A stretch of DNA of 54,376 nucleotides from an uncultured Roseobacter sp. (GTDB taxonomy: Bacteria; Pseudomonadota; Alphaproteobacteria; Rhodobacterales; Rhodobacteraceae): the NCBI RefSeq assembly GCF_947492555.1, contig NZ_CANLNE010000009.1:1-54376 (forward strand). The letters are read 5' to 3'. Below are positions 1-9,674 of this stretch, one piece after another; the stretch's first letter is position 1, and each line of letters starts with the position of its first letter. The translations under genes were made by a program, and so were the position numbers. The notes beneath the pieces are model-generated. The model was not told the DNA's origin, did not search any database, and was given only the letters and a program-made list of their open reading frames with translations.

Positions 1-77
1 GCTCACACCCGGCGATGACATGACTGATCGCTACGATGACGTGAAGGAATGGCTCAGACTGTGCCGGGAGGCTGGCA
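1..77. repeat. Terminal direct repeat (circular-contig overlap), left copy
   Basis: These 77 bases are identical to the last 77 bases of the window (54300-54376). A perfect terminal overlap with one open reading frame running through it is what an assembler leaves when a circular molecule is linearised. The unique circle is therefore 54,299 bp, and this copy should be counted once. Confidence 0.95.
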
Positions 78-778
78 CCACGATATATTCGGTCTGTGTC
101 GGCTCTGTCCTGGTTGCGGCTGCCGGTCTTCTCGACGGGCGTCCCGCAACATCGCACTGGGCGTTCGAAGGTCTGTTCCGACAAAGCTTTCCACGGGTCA
201 AATTTGACCCGCGCCCCAGCATCTGCTTCTCCGATCCGTCCGGGCGTCTGGTCACCGCTGCGGGCGCCAGCTCGTGGCATGATCTGGCACTCTATACGAT
301 CGCGCACCACGTTTCGCCGGAAGAAGCGATGCTGACGGCGAAATTCTTCCTGCTGAACCTGCACCCGGACGGTCAACTGCCCTATGCGAACCGGATCGTC
401 CGCCGCCCGCATGCTGACAACGTCGTGCGGCGCGCGGAAACCTGGCTTGCCGAGAATTTCCGGGACCCGGATCCTGTTGCTGGCGTCGTTGACGCAGTTG
501 GCATACCGGAGCGGAGCCTGAAACGACGGTTCAGTCAGGCCACCGGCCAGACGCTCATCAGCTACGCACAGGATCTGCGGGTCGAAGCCGCCAAACGGGC
601 ATTGGAGTCCGGTCAGGCATCCGTCGAAGACATTGCCGCGGACGTCGGTTACGAGAACGTCGCCTTTTTTCGCCGCCTGTTCAAGCGCACCTCCGGCCTG
701 GGGCCAACCGCATACCGGCGCCTCTACCGGCCCTTAGAAGCGCATACCGCTCTTACCCGGCAACAGGTGCAGACGTAA
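1..778 (+). CDS. GlxA-family AraC-type transcriptional regulator (C-terminal part; gene begins at 54031)
   Basis: This is the 3' part of a 348-residue regulator whose start is at 54031 across the circle junction. In the joined protein the first ~170 residues form a DJ-1/PfpI (class I amidotransferase-like) sensor domain, with the elbow YSVCVGS in this part. The C-terminal ~110 residues hold two AraC helix-turn-helix units: one around GIPERSLKRRF, the other around IAADVGYENVAFFRRLFKR, ending GPTAYRR. Family members sense a small metabolite and bind DNA. The gene is divergent from the OsmC-to-GNAT row at 53884-49353, which is its most likely target; the alpha/beta hydrolase at 1085 is a second candidate. 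The methionine at base 20 is internal (codon 97), not the start. Confidence 0.9.
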   Translation, partial: LTPGDDMTDRYDDVKEWLRLCREAGTTIYSVCVGSVLVAAAGLLDGRPATSHWAFEGLFRQSFPRVKFDPRPSICFSDPSGRLVTAAGASSWHDLALYTIAHHVSPEEAMLTAKFFLLNLHPDGQLPYANRIVRRPHADNVVRRAETWLAENFRDPDPVAGVVDAVGIPERSLKRRFSQATGQTLISYAQDLRVEAAKRALESGQASVEDIAADVGYENVAFFRRLFKRTSGLGPTAYRRLYRPLEAHTALTRQQVQT

Positions 779-801
779 CGTACTTGCAACACGAGATCTG
801 A

Positions 802-821
802 GGCAGGGAAGGCGCCCTGCC
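802..821 (+). terminator. Hairpin after the GlxA-type regulator gene
   Basis: GGCAGGG (802-808) pairs with CCCTGCC (815-821) around a 6-base loop, 24 bp after the regulator's stop codon. There is no clear T-run, so rho-independent termination is only a possibility. The rest of the 306-base gap (779-1084) shows no gene I can support, only the AGGAG ribosome binding site of the next gene at 1071. Confidence 0.35.
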
Positions 822-1084
822 CCTCTGCAAGTTCCGATCGTTGCTGGTTTTCGACCACTTCGATGGCCCAAATGGATCGCTCCTTGCTGATCTGACACTC
901 ATCAGTACCCAGTCCCAACCCCAGAATACACGCGACGGCGGCCGACTTTCTGGCGTGGATGTGGACCTACCATTGGGATTGTCAGGGCCCCCTCCCGCGG
1001 CGCATGAGGTCAGGTGCTGCGCCATGTACGTGACCGCCGGACGATCCATCGGACCGCAATCGACAACGAAAGGAGCCGTGCAAG

Positions 1085-1939
1085 ATGCAGATGATCGACG
1101 GAGAACCCAAAGCGACCGTGACGCAAGACATGCACCATACTGACGCAGCTGTCATGGCGTTGCATTGTTCCGGCTCGGACAGCACGCAATGGCAGCATCT
1201 CGACACCTACCTGGCGCAGGAAACAGAGCTCATACTGCCCACTTTGGCAGGAGCCGAGGCCGTGACAAGGGGCTGGTCACGCAAGACCTATACGCTTGCC
1301 GAAGAGGCAAAGCCGCTTGTTGATGCGTTGCACCATCACGCGGCACCGATGCATCTGGTCGGGCACTCCTATGGCGGCGCCGTCGCACTCCATATTGCCC
1401 GTCATCACCCGGAACGTGTCGTATCCCTTTGCCTATATGAGCCGACATCGTTCAGCCTGCTTAGCCACGTAAACCAGGCCGACCGGAAGCTGTTCGACGA
1501 AATCGAAACGCTCGCCGTCGCGATTGAAAACGCGGTGGCGGAAGGCTGCCCGGATTTTGCAGCGCAGGTTTTCACGGATTTCTGGGGCGGTGTGGGCACA
1601 TGGCAGGCGCTGCGCCGTGACCGCCGTGCGGCACTCATAGACTGGATCCCAAAATGCCCGCTGGATTTCGGTGCCTTACTCTATGAACCACCCGGCGCCG
1701 CCCTGCCCGCGCATTTGCCCGTAACCCTGATGGTTGGCACCCAGAGCCAACGGCAGACGCAAAGGATCGTCCAGTTGCTGCGAGCAGAGACATCCCAAGC
1801 CAGCGTGGTCGAGGTTGACGGAGCCGGTCATCTGGGGCCGTTTACATTTCGCGACAGGATCGCCGGGCTTATCAGCGCACACTTTCAAAGAGTGGGTAAG
1901 CCGATGATTGCGGCCGGAACAGTGGGGCGCGGACTTTGA
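1085..1939 (+). CDS. alpha/beta-fold hydrolase
   Basis: This 284-residue protein has the alpha/beta hydrolase signature GHSYGG, with the nucleophile serine at about residue 95. It has an oxyanion-region HCSGS at about 27-31 and a likely catalytic histidine in GAGHLGPF near residue 256. AAAGGAG ends 9 bases before the ATG and supports this start. The substrate cannot be told from sequence; esters, thioesters and lactones are all possible. It lies downstream of the GlxA-type regulator on the same strand and converges on the LysR gene. A role as the missing kynurenine formamidase is conceivable, because eukaryotic formamidases use this fold, but nothing in the sequence shows it. Confidence 0.85.
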   Translation: MQMIDGEPKATVTQDMHHTDAAVMALHCSGSDSTQWQHLDTYLAQETELILPTLAGAEAVTRGWSRKTYTLAEEAKPLVDALHHHAAPMHLVGHSYGGAVALHIARHHPERVVSLCLYEPTSFSLLSHVNQADRKLFDEIETLAVAIENAVAEGCPDFAAQVFTDFWGGVGTWQALRRDRRAALIDWIPKCPLDFGALLYEPPGAALPAHLPVTLMVGTQSQRQTQRIVQLLRAETSQASVVEVDGAGHLGPFTFRDRIAGLISAHFQRVGKPMIAAGTVGRGL

Positions 1940-2193
1940 GAGGACGAGGTCATTGTTTCGGGCGGACCTCATGGTCGCGGAGGTGGCCTGCGCAGTTCAC
2001 AATCGCACCCTCTGACAGAAACCTCCATGCGGCAAAAGTCACTTTCACCCCGTTGCCCTCCATCGAAAAGATCCAGCTTGCTGCGCATGTCGCGATCCGC
2101 ATGTTGCGCAGCACATGCTGCTTCCAACGCCGGATCGACACAAGATTGCGGCGGGTGCGTTCATCGCTGTGAAAGGGGCACGATGCCCGGACC

Positions 2194-3090
2194 TCACGCC
2201 GCAGACATGTTCCGACCTGACTGCATTTCTGCCGCCACGAGTGTTACAAGTGCCCTTGCCAATGCGCTGCCGTCATCTGCCGCGCGGATGTGGGTAAGCG
2301 GAAGTAGTGGCAGACCACAGTCGGCGGGTGCTTCGATCAGATCACGATCTGCGAGAGATTGTGGCAACGCGGCCACTGCAAGATCCGCCCGAAGCGCCGC
2401 AACCTGCCCCATGCAGGTATCGCTTGAATAGGCCACCCGATAGGCGCGACCCGCCTCCTGCAATGCGTTCAGGGCCGCGTCGCGCCACGCACATCTGGCA
2501 TCTGCCACAGCAAGGGGAAGCGGATCTTGCTGAACGGCGCGCCCACCATCCAGAACCAGCCATTTCAAAGGCTCCGAAAAAAGCTCTCGGGCCTGAATGC
2601 CGGATGCATCCACATCGTTGAAGAGGGCCAAATTCGCAGTGCCGTCCGTGATGCCCTGCTGTACCGCTTCGCTTGTCCCCAGCCGAACATCGACGTGAAC
2701 ACCCGGATGAACGTCCGCCAGACGCCGCAACAGCCGTGGCACGAGAGAAACGCCGAGATCATGAGGCGCCGACAGACACAGACGCCCCACGAGCGGAGAT
2801 TCGCGAAAAAGTGCAAGGGTTTCGTCATTCAGCCCCAAAAGGCGACGGGCCTGTCCCAGCAGTTTCCCTCCATGATCCGTAAGCGCAACGTGGCGGGCAT
2901 CCCGATCCAGCAACCGAGCGCCCAATATCTCTTCAAGCTTGCCAATCTGGAGGCTGACTGCCGACGGGGACTTGTTCACCCGTGCCGCTGCGCGCCGAAA
3001 TGACCCGGTCTCACAGATTGTGACGAAGCTGCGCAACGCATCCAGATTCAGAGTCCGGTTTGCCGGATCTCGACTCTCATCGAAGCTCAT
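2194..3090 (-). CDS. LysR-family transcriptional regulator
   Basis: LysR-type regulator of 298 residues from the chosen start. The N-terminal winged helix-turn-helix is clear: NLDALRSFVTICETGSFRRA, then KSPSAVSLQIGKLEEILGAR. It is followed by a periplasmic-binding-like effector domain. An upstream ATG at 3111 is in frame, but it has no ribosome binding site, whereas GAGGAAA precedes the ATG at 3090, so I chose the latter. It is divergent from the EamA transporter gene with a gap of about 90 bp, the usual arrangement for a LysR protein controlling a neighbouring exporter. The effector is unknown. Confidence 0.88.
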   Translation of the reverse strand: MSFDESRDPANRTLNLDALRSFVTICETGSFRRAAARVNKSPSAVSLQIGKLEEILGARLLDRDARHVALTDHGGKLLGQARRLLGLNDETLALFRESPLVGRLCLSAPHDLGVSLVPRLLRRLADVHPGVHVDVRLGTSEAVQQGITDGTANLALFNDVDASGIQARELFSEPLKWLVLDGGRAVQQDPLPLAVADARCAWRDAALNALQEAGRAYRVAYSSDTCMGQVAALRADLAVAALPQSLADRDLIEAPADCGLPLLPLTHIRAADDGSALARALVTLVAAEMQSGRNMSAA

Positions 3091-3182
3091 TGTTTCGATT
3101 TCCTCAATCATAAGATCAATTCATATCGTTTTTCTGGACACAGATCAAAACCTATTCTCTGACCAAGAAGAGAGGGGATGAC

Positions 3183-4109
3183 ATGTCAATCACGCGGCGA
3201 AACACCCTCGCCGGCCTCTGTTGGGCGGGCCTGGCGATCACTGTATGGTCGGGCTCCCTGATCATGTTGCGGCTTGGCGTTACAACATCCCTGAACGCCT
3301 ATGATCTGACCCTTCTGCGATTTGGTGTCGCTGGCCTGATCCTGTCGCCCGTCGTGCTACTGCGCGGCACAGGCACGGACAGGCTGCAGTTGACTGGTGT
3401 GGTCGCAATGTTGATCGCCTTCGGGGCACCCTACGTCCTGCTGATTTCTCTCGCCTTGGAAACCGCGCCCGCTGCGGCAGCAGGCGCGCTCAATCCGGGG
3501 GTGATGGCCATCGGCGCAGTTCTGCTGGGTCGGATGGTCCTTGGCGACCGGATCGGACGCGCGCGTTTTTCCGGATTGACGGTCACGGCGATGGGCGTCC
3601 TCCTGTTCACGCGTGCCGGGGGGATCGTTACGATCGGTCACCTGATCCTGATCGGGACCGGCATCATGTGGGCGAGCTACGTTCTGATCGTCCGTCGCGC
3701 AGCTGTCCCGGCGCTGAATGCGGCGGCCATTGTTGCGGTGGGGTCAGCGGTGTTTTACCTGCCTGTTTATCTGGTGGCATTGCCCAAACGGATTGCCGAA
3801 GCCCCGCTGGTAGACGTGGTGATACAGGCCGGGTTTCAGGGTATCCTTGTCAGTGTCTTCGCCATCTATGCTTTCAACCGGTCTGCCGAACTGCTGGGCC
3901 CCGTCGCGGGTGCAACTCTTCCCGCCCTGATACCGGTGGTAACGCTTGGTCTTGGTGTCGCGGTGCTTGGCGAAACGGCCGATCCGGCCGAGATCGCTTC
4001 GGCAATCCTGGTCACTGTCGGGCTTGTTCTGGTACTTGCCGGGGCACCTGCAATGCGCTGGCTTTTCGACCAATTGATGCATGGCCCGACCAAGAAGCCG
4101 CACCCGTGA
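3183..4109 (+). CDS. EamA/DMT-superfamily transporter
   Basis: Integral membrane protein of 308 residues with about ten hydrophobic segments arranged as two five-helix EamA repeats; each repeat holds a glycine- and alanine-rich segment, such as TAPAAAAGALNPGVMAIGAV in the first. Members export amino acids or other metabolites across the inner membrane. AGGGG lies 6 bases before the ATG. It is divergent from the LysR regulator that probably controls it. It sits close to the kynurenine island but faces away from kynU, so a role in exporting tryptophan metabolites is only a guess. Confidence 0.87.
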   Translation: MSITRRNTLAGLCWAGLAITVWSGSLIMLRLGVTTSLNAYDLTLLRFGVAGLILSPVVLLRGTGTDRLQLTGVVAMLIAFGAPYVLLISLALETAPAAAAGALNPGVMAIGAVLLGRMVLGDRIGRARFSGLTVTAMGVLLFTRAGGIVTIGHLILIGTGIMWASYVLIVRRAAVPALNAAAIVAVGSAVFYLPVYLVALPKRIAEAPLVDVVIQAGFQGILVSVFAIYAFNRSAELLGPVAGATLPALIPVVTLGLGVAVLGETADPAEIASAILVTVGLVLVLAGAPAMRWLFDQLMHGPTKKPHP

Positions 4110-4481
4110 ATGTCTCGGAACCAGAGCTAAGAACAGCTGCAAAACTTCGCGTCACACTGGTTGATGCCAGTTGGAGCAGACGGACGATGGACCTGCGCGA
4201 CACACCGGTGACCTCGGTGCCGATGGTCGCAGATACGATAAACTCGTCCCCGTTTGCGACCACCGGCTTTGTCGACTTTGGGTCCTGTTCGCCACGCGGA
4301 CACGGGAACGAGACCAGCGCCGCAACACCTGTACCGATACCAGCTTCGCTCCCGCCGTTTTATTCTCTGCAGTGCAACGCTTGGTGCAGTCTGTGCACCT
4401 GGTCAGCGCAGAGGCGCTTTAGGCGACTCTCACGAAGCGGGCCCCTGTAAGCGCAGTCTCACCAACGGGAAGGGCCGAATA
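4110..4481. other. Intergenic region without a supportable gene
   Basis: This 372-base stretch separates the converging EamA gene and kynU. Several overlapping open frames exist in both directions, but none has a ribosome binding site, recognisable motif or clean composition. I see no strong terminator hairpin. Confidence 0.5.
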
Positions 4482-5669
4482 TCAGGTCACCTTTTTGGGC
4501 GCCGTATACTTCGGATCGTCCCACAGTCTGTTGTTGAGCACATCTGCGAGGATCTCCACCGCCGCCGTTACATCGGACGCTTCCAGGTAAAGCGGCGTGA
4601 AACCGAAGCGCATGACATTGGGCGCGCGGAAATCGCCGATCACGCCGCGATCAATCAACGCCTGCATCGCGGCATAACCATGCTCGAAGGCAAAAGACAC
4701 CTGCGAGCCGCGCTGTGATCCGTCTCGCGGGCTTACAAGGCTCAGCATCGGGCAGCGGTCTTCCACCTCGGCGATGAACTGCTCCGAAAGCGCCAGAGAG
4801 GCGGCGCGGATGTCCGCCATTTCCACGCGGTCCCAAAGGCGCAACGCCTCTTCCAGCGCCGTCATCTGCAACACCGGCGGTGTGCCCACGCGCATCCGTT
4901 CAATTGAGGGCGCGGGTGTGTAGGTCACATCAAATGCGAAGGGCGCGCTATGCCCCAACCAGCCTGATAGCGCCGGCTCTGCCTGCTCTGTCAGATCCGG
5001 CCGCACGTAGATGAACGCCGGGGCACCCGGCCCCCCGTTGAGGTATTTATAGGTGCAACCGACCGCGAATTCGCACTCTGCCCCGGTAACATCCACCTCC
5101 AAAGCCCCGGCACTATGCGCCAGATCCCAGATCATTACCGCGCCTGCCGCCTGCGCCTTTTTGGTGATAGCAGCCATGTCGTGCTTGCGCCCGGTGCGGT
5201 AATCCACCTCGGTCAGCATGACCACCGCGACATCGCGGTTCACGGCGTCCGCAACATCCTCAGGCGCCACTTTGCGCAGCTCGTAACCGGCGTCCTTGAG
5301 CCGAATAAGCCCTTCGACCATGTAAAGATCAGTAGGAAAGTTGCCGGTGTCCGACAGGATCACCCGGCGCTCCGGACGCATCGCCAGAGCAGCCGACAGG
5401 GCCTGAAACACCTTGATCGAGAGCGTATCGCCCATGACGACGCTGCCTGCGGGCGCGCCGATAAGACGGCCCACCATATCGCCCACGCGCCCCGGTTGAT
5501 CCATCCAGCCGCAACTGTTCCAACCCCGGATCAAGGCCTGCCCCCACTCGTCAGTGACCGCCTGTTTTACCTTCTCCACCACCCCTTTAGGCAGCGGCCC
5601 CAGCGAGTTTCCGTCGAGGTAGATCACACCCTCCGGCAGCTCAAACAGATGCTTTTTCGGCAAACTCAT
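4482..5669 (-). CDS. kynU: Kynureninase
   Basis: PLP-dependent kynureninase of 395 residues, the usual family length. It splits L-kynurenine into anthranilate and L-alanine in the cytoplasm. The aminotransferase-fold cofactor lysine sits in the family motif GCTYKYLNGGPG. The substrate loop YLDGNSLGPLP is near the N-terminus, and MIWDLAHSAGAL carries the PLP-ring aspartate. The start at 5669 gives [11 protein letters not shown] and overlaps the kynA stop by one base (TGATG), so the two are translationally coupled. The frame stays open further upstream but that would read through kynA. The product feeds the rightward anthraniloyl-CoA operon. Confidence 0.96.
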   Translation of the reverse strand: MSLPKKHLFELPEGVIYLDGNSLGPLPKGVVEKVKQAVTDEWGQALIRGWNSCGWMDQPGRVGDMVGRLIGAPAGSVVMGDTLSIKVFQALSAALAMRPERRVILSDTGNFPTDLYMVEGLIRLKDAGYELRKVAPEDVADAVNRDVAVVMLTEVDYRTGRKHDMAAITKKAQAAGAVMIWDLAHSAGALEVDVTGAECEFAVGCTYKYLNGGPGAPAFIYVRPDLTEQAEPALSGWLGHSAPFAFDVTYTPAPSIERMRVGTPPVLQMTALEEALRLWDRVEMADIRAASLALSEQFIAEVEDRCPMLSLVSPRDGSQRGSQVSFAFEHGYAAMQALIDRGVIGDFRAPNVMRFGFTPLYLEASDVTAAVEILADVLNNRLWDDPKYTAPKKVT

Positions 5670-6502
5670 CACAATCCTCCGCGCAGGTGCCACAGCTCGG
5701 GGAATAACTCCACTTCGAGCATGCGGCGCAAGTACTTCACGCCACTGGTGCCGCCGGTGCCGCGTTTGAACCCGATGATCCGTTCCACCGTGGTCACGTG
5801 GTTGAACCGCCAACGCCGGAAATAGTCTTCGAGATCGACCAGTTTTTCCGCCAGATCATAAAGCGTCCAATGCGCATGTGGGTCGGTATAGACCTTTGTC
5901 CAGGCGTCGACGACATCCGGGTCCGGCGCATGCGGCGTGTCCATGTGAAAAATCGCCGGATCAAAACTGACGCCCATCTCTTTTTCCAGCAACCGCAGCG
6001 CCACATGGTAAAGCGAGGGTTGCGTCAGCTCATAGTCCAGCATCCTGTGCAGTTCGGTGCGATGCTCATGCACCTTCATCATCGCGCGGTTGCGGTTGCC
6101 GAGGATGAACTCGATCAGCCGGTATTGATGCGACTGGAACCCCGAGGATTGGCCCAGATCCTCGCGAAAGGCGGTGTAATCGCTGGGCGTCATGGTGCGC
6201 AGCACATCCCACGCGTTGTTGAGCTGCTCAAAGATGCGGGCGACCCGCGACAGCATCTTGAAAACCTCCTGCGTCCTGCCCTGCAGCATCAGCGCGCGCG
6301 CGGAACTCAACTCATGCAGCACCAGCCGCATCCACAACTCCGATGTCTGGTGCTGCACGATGAACAGCATCTCGTCATGGGCATTGGACAGCGGCTTGGC
6401 CGCCCCGAGAATGCCATCCATCCCCAGATAATCGCCATAGCTCATGTCCTTTGAAAAGGACATCTTGGCACCATCGTCTTCCGGATCATAGGCGTCGGTC
6501 AT
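5669..6502 (-). CDS. kynA: Tryptophan 2,3-dioxygenase
   Basis: Haem dioxygenase of 277 residues that opens the indole ring of L-tryptophan to N-formylkynurenine. Family signatures are present in order: [30 protein letters not shown] with the active-site histidine, [13 protein letters not shown], and [20 protein letters not shown] with the proximal haem histidine and C-terminal TGGTSG loop. GAGGAAAGG precedes the start. It is the first gene of the kynA-kynU unit. The formamidase KynB that should act between the two is not on this plasmid, so that step must be chromosomal or done by another enzyme. Confidence 0.96.
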   Translation of the reverse strand: MTDAYDPEDDGAKMSFSKDMSYGDYLGMDGILGAAKPLSNAHDEMLFIVQHQTSELWMRLVLHELSSARALMLQGRTQEVFKMLSRVARIFEQLNNAWDVLRTMTPSDYTAFREDLGQSSGFQSHQYRLIEFILGNRNRAMMKVHEHRTELHRMLDYELTQPSLYHVALRLLEKEMGVSFDPAIFHMDTPHAPDPDVVDAWTKVYTDPHAHWTLYDLAEKLVDLEDYFRRWRFNHVTTVERIIGFKRGTGGTSGVKYLRRMLEVELFPELWHLRGGL

Positions 6503-6559
6503 CTGCGGGCCTTTCCTCTGCGCGGGGTGATGGACACGGGCGGTACATGTCTCCTAAAA

Positions 6560-6633
6560 TTCCTATGGCCGCGTCACTTTTATTTCAAGCTTAAAATTTC
6601 AGACTTGAAATAGTTTCACCCGCCGCCTACCCT
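6560..6633. promoter_or_regulatory. Divergent promoter region with two overlapping MarR-type operators
   Basis: A perfect 9-base inverted repeat, TATTTCAAG (6581-6589) and CTTGAAATA (6604-6612), encloses two overlapping 16-base near-palindromes. These are ATTTCAAGCTTAAAAT (6582-6597) and ATTTCAGACTTGAAAT (6596-6611). Each outer arm supplies a TTGAAA -35 candidate. Rightward it is 6605-6610 with TACCCT 17 bases on (6628-6633). Leftward it is 6583-6588 on the minus strand with TAGGAA 17 bases on (6560-6565). Repressor binding would block both arms. The size and symmetry suit the MarR protein encoded at 9671. The -10 hexamers are weak matches and the promoter calls are inference. Confidence 0.6.
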
Positions 6634-6666
6634 ACTCGCAATCGGATTTCTGCAAAGGGGATGCTC

Positions 6667-8958
6667 ATGCGTGTCGCATGTCTCGGCGGTGGGCCTGCGG
6701 GTCTCTACTTCGCGATATCGCTGAAACTGCGCCAACCGGACGCGGATGTCACTGTTTTTGAGCGCAACAAGCCCGATGACACCTTTGGCTGGGGTGTGGT
6801 GCTGTCGGACGAAACGCTCGACAACCTGATGGAAAACGACCCCGCCAGCGCAAAGGCGATCCGCGATCACTTTGCCTATTGGGACGATATCGCGGTCTTC
6901 TACCGGGGCAGCAAACAGCTTTCCACAGGTCACGGGTTTTGCGGGATCGGGCGCAAACGCCTGCTGCTTCTGCTGCAGGCACGCGCGCGGGAGCTTGGCG
7001 TGACCCTAGTCTTCGAACACAGCATCGACAGCGTTGCGGAATTTGCCAAAGGCTACGATCTGGTGGTGGCCTCCGACGGGCTGAACTCCATCGCGCGCAC
7101 CGAATTTGCCGATCATTTCAAGCCGAACATCGAGATGCGCGCCTGCAAGTTTGTCTGGCTGGGCACCCGTCAGAAATTCGATGACGCCTTCACCTTCATC
7201 TTCGAGGAAACCGACAAGGGCTGGCTCTGGGCGCATGCCTATCAGTTCGATGCGGACACGGCGACCTTCATTGTCGAGACAGATGAGGACACATGGAACG
7301 CCTATGGTTTTGGCGAGATGAGCCAGCAGGAAAGCATCGCGGTCTGTGAAGAGGTCTTCAAGGACCACCTGGACGGCCATGCGTTGATGACCAATGCGAA
7401 CCATATCCGCGGCTCGGCCTGGATCAACTTCCCCCGCGTGCTCTGCGAGACCTGGAGCCACGAGAACGTCGTGCTGATGGGCGACGCCTCCGCCTCGGCG
7501 CATTTCTCCATCGGCTCCGGCACCAAGCTGGCGCTGGAAAGCGCCATTGCGCTGGCCGATTACGTCACCACCAAGGAGACGCTGGCAGAGGCCTTTGCGC
7601 TTTATCAGGAAGAGCGGCGCGTGCAGGTGCTGCGCCTGCAATCGGCGGCGCGCAATTCGCTGGAGTGGTTCGAGGAGGTGCAGCGTTACCTCGGCCTCGA
7701 CCCGGTGCAGTTCAACTATTCCCTGCTGACCCGCAGCCAGCGGATCAGCCACGAAAACCTGCGCCTGCGCGATCCGGAATGGCTCGAAAGCGCCGAACGC
7801 TGGTTCCAGACGCAGGCCGGCGGGCCGGAGACCCCGGTGCGCGCGCCGATGTTCGCGCCTTTCAAGCTGCGCGAGATGGCGCTGGAAAACCGCGTCGTCG
7901 TCTCGCCCATGGCGCAGTATAAGGCCGTGGATGGCTGCCCGACCGATTGGCATTTCGTGCATTACGCCGAACGCGCCAAGGGCGGTGCCGGGCTGATCTA
8001 TACGGAGATGACCTGTACTTCGGCCAAGGGCCGGATCACCCCCGGCTGCCCCGGTCTCTACGCCCCCGAACACGAGGCCGCCTGGCGGCGTCTGACGGAT
8101 TTCGTGCACGCGGAGACGACGGCCAAGATCTGCTGCCAGATCGGCCATTCGGGCCGCAAGGGCTCCACCAATGTAGCCTGGAAGGGCATGGACAGCCCGC
8201 TGGAGCGCGACAATTGGGAGCTGATCTCCGCCTCGGCGATCCCGTGGTCGGCGGAGAACGCCGTGCCCCGCGCCATGACGCGCGATGACATGGACGCAGT
8301 AAAGGCGGAATTCGTCGCGGCGGCGCAAATGGCCGAGCGCGCGGGCTTTGACATGATCGAACTGCACGCCGCCCACGGGTACCTGATCTCCTCCTTCATC
8401 TCGCCCCTGTCGAACAGGCGCGACGATGACTATGGCGGCACCCTCGACGACCGCCTGCGCTATCCGTTGGAGATCTTCGCCGCCATGCGGGCCGTCTGGC
8501 CTGCAGCCAGGCCGATGTCCGTGCGCATCTCCGCCAGTGACTGGGCGGGCGCGGACGGGGTCACACCCGAAGAGGCCGTCGAGATCGCTAAGGCCTTTTC
8601 CGCCGCAGGCGCGGATATCATCGACGTCTCCGCCGGGCAAACCTCGACGGACGCCAAGCCCGTCTACGGGCGCATGTTCCAGACGCCGTTTTCAGACCGC
8701 ATCCGCAACGAGGCAAACATCGCCACCATGGCGGTTGGCAATATCTACGAGCCCGATCACGTCAATTCGATCCTGATGGCGGGCCGCGCCGATCTGGTCT
8801 GCCTTGCCCGCCCACATCTTGCCGATCCCTATTGGACGCTGCACGCGGGCGCGGAAATCGGCGACCGGGCGCAACCCTGGCCCCTGCCCTACGAGGCGGG
8901 ACGCGATCAGCTCTGGCGCCTCGCGGACCGGGAAGCGGAAATGGGAGGGGCGGTATGA
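6667..8958 (+). CDS. Anthraniloyl-CoA monooxygenase/reductase (two-domain flavoprotein)
   Basis: Fusion of a FAD monooxygenase (about residues 1-390) and an old-yellow-enzyme FMN reductase (about 395-763). The first domain shows [24 protein letters not shown] and [20 protein letters not shown]. The second shows [31 protein letters not shown] and [20 protein letters not shown]. Proteins of this plan hydroxylate and de-aromatise 2-aminobenzoyl-CoA (or hydroxylate salicylyl-CoA). The neighbouring kynurenine genes and CoA ligase favour the aminobenzoyl substrate. AAAGGGG ends 6 bases before the ATG at 6667 and abuts the one at 6661, so 6667 is preferred (763 residues). The stop overlaps the next start. 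Confidence 0.9.
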   Translation: MRVACLGGGPAGLYFAISLKLRQPDADVTVFERNKPDDTFGWGVVLSDETLDNLMENDPASAKAIRDHFAYWDDIAVFYRGSKQLSTGHGFCGIGRKRLLLLLQARARELGVTLVFEHSIDSVAEFAKGYDLVVASDGLNSIARTEFADHFKPNIEMRACKFVWLGTRQKFDDAFTFIFEETDKGWLWAHAYQFDADTATFIVETDEDTWNAYGFGEMSQQESIAVCEEVFKDHLDGHALMTNANHIRGSAWINFPRVLCETWSHENVVLMGDASASAHFSIGSGTKLALESAIALADYVTTKETLAEAFALYQEERRVQVLRLQSAARNSLEWFEEVQRYLGLDPVQFNYSLLTRSQRISHENLRLRDPEWLESAERWFQTQAGGPETPVRAPMFAPFKLREMALENRVVVSPMAQYKAVDGCPTDWHFVHYAERAKGGAGLIYTEMTCTSAKGRITPGCPGLYAPEHEAAWRRLTDFVHAETTAKICCQIGHSGRKGSTNVAWKGMDSPLERDNWELISASAIPWSAENAVPRAMTRDDMDAVKAEFVAAAQMAERAGFDMIELHAAHGYLISSFISPLSNRRDDDYGGTLDDRLRYPLEIFAAMRAVWPAARPMSVRISASDWAGADGVTPEEAVEIAKAFSAAGADIIDVSAGQTSTDAKPVYGRMFQTPFSDRIRNEANIATMAVGNIYEPDHVNSILMAGRADLVCLARPHLADPYWTLHAGAEIGDRAQPWPLPYEAGRDQLWRLADREAEMGGAV

Positions 8959-9674
8959 GGCGGGTTCTGGTCACAGGCGGCGGGTCGGGCATCGGACGCG
9001 GGATTGCCCGCGCCTTCGCAGATGCAGGCGATCACGTCACCATCACCGGGCGTCGCGAAGACGCGCTGCACGATACCGACGCAGGCCGCGGCATGACCTG
9101 CGTGCCAGCGGACATCACCGATGAGGCCGCAGTCGAGGCGCTCTTTGCACAGCCCTTTGATGTGGTGGTCGCCAATGCGGGCAGCGGACGCGCAGCACCA
9201 CTGACCGAGGTGAGCCTTGAGGAGTGGAACGCCACATTGGCGACCAACCTCACCGGCACCTTCCTGACCTTCCGCGCCGCCCTGCGCGACATGGCCGAAG
9301 GCGGGCGGCTGATCGCCATCGCCTCGACACAAGCGCTGAAAGGCGGGGGCCGCATCGCCGCCTATGCGGCCTCCAAGCACGGGGTTCTGGGCCTTGTCCG
9401 GTCGGTGGCCCACGAGGTCGCGCGCAAGGGGATCACCTGCAATGCGATTTGCCCCGGTTTTGTCGACACGCCTATGGCCGAAGCCGCCGTGAACAGCGTG
9501 ATGCAGGGCCGCGATCTCGACGAAGAGGCCGCCCGCAAGATGGTCGTCTCCAACAACCCGATCGGGCGGCTGATCACCCCCGACGAAGTCGCCGCTGCCG
9601 CACTTTACCTTGCTTCTCCCGGTGCCGCGATGGTCAATGGCCACGCCTTGGCCCTGTCCGGGGGTGAGATATGA
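8955..9674 (+). CDS. Short-chain dehydrogenase/reductase
   Basis: SDR of 239 residues beginning at the ATG that overlaps the upstream stop (ATGA). The cofactor motif [10 protein letters not shown] is at the N-terminus, then VVANAGSG, and the catalytic serine and YAASK tyrosine-lysine pair in the middle. Its place in the operon suggests oxidation or reduction of a cyclic or ring-opened CoA intermediate downstream of anthraniloyl-CoA attack. The exact substrate is inference. A longer frame extends upstream into the previous gene but would be unusual and unnecessary. Confidence 0.9.
   Translation: MRRVLVTGGGSGIGRGIARAFADAGDHVTITGRREDALHDTDAGRGMTCVPADITDEAAVEALFAQPFDVVVANAGSGRAAPLTEVSLEEWNATLATNLTGTFLTFRAALRDMAEGGRLIAIASTQALKGGGRIAAYAASKHGVLGLVRSVAHEVARKGITCNAICPGFVDTPMAEAAVNSVMQGRDLDEEAARKMVVSNNPIGRLITPDEVAAAALYLASPGAAMVNGHALALSGGEI

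Noticed and set aside
5670-5813. Longer kynU frame starting at 5813
   Set aside because: The extension lies wholly in the kynA coding region, has no kynureninase similarity, and the ATG at 5669 overlaps the kynA stop in the usual coupled way.
7006-8640. 544-codon reverse frame opposite the monooxygenase/reductase gene
   Set aside because: It is a GC-rich antisense shadow with repetitive arginine, glycine and histidine composition and no domain; the forward strand carries a clear two-domain flavoprotein.
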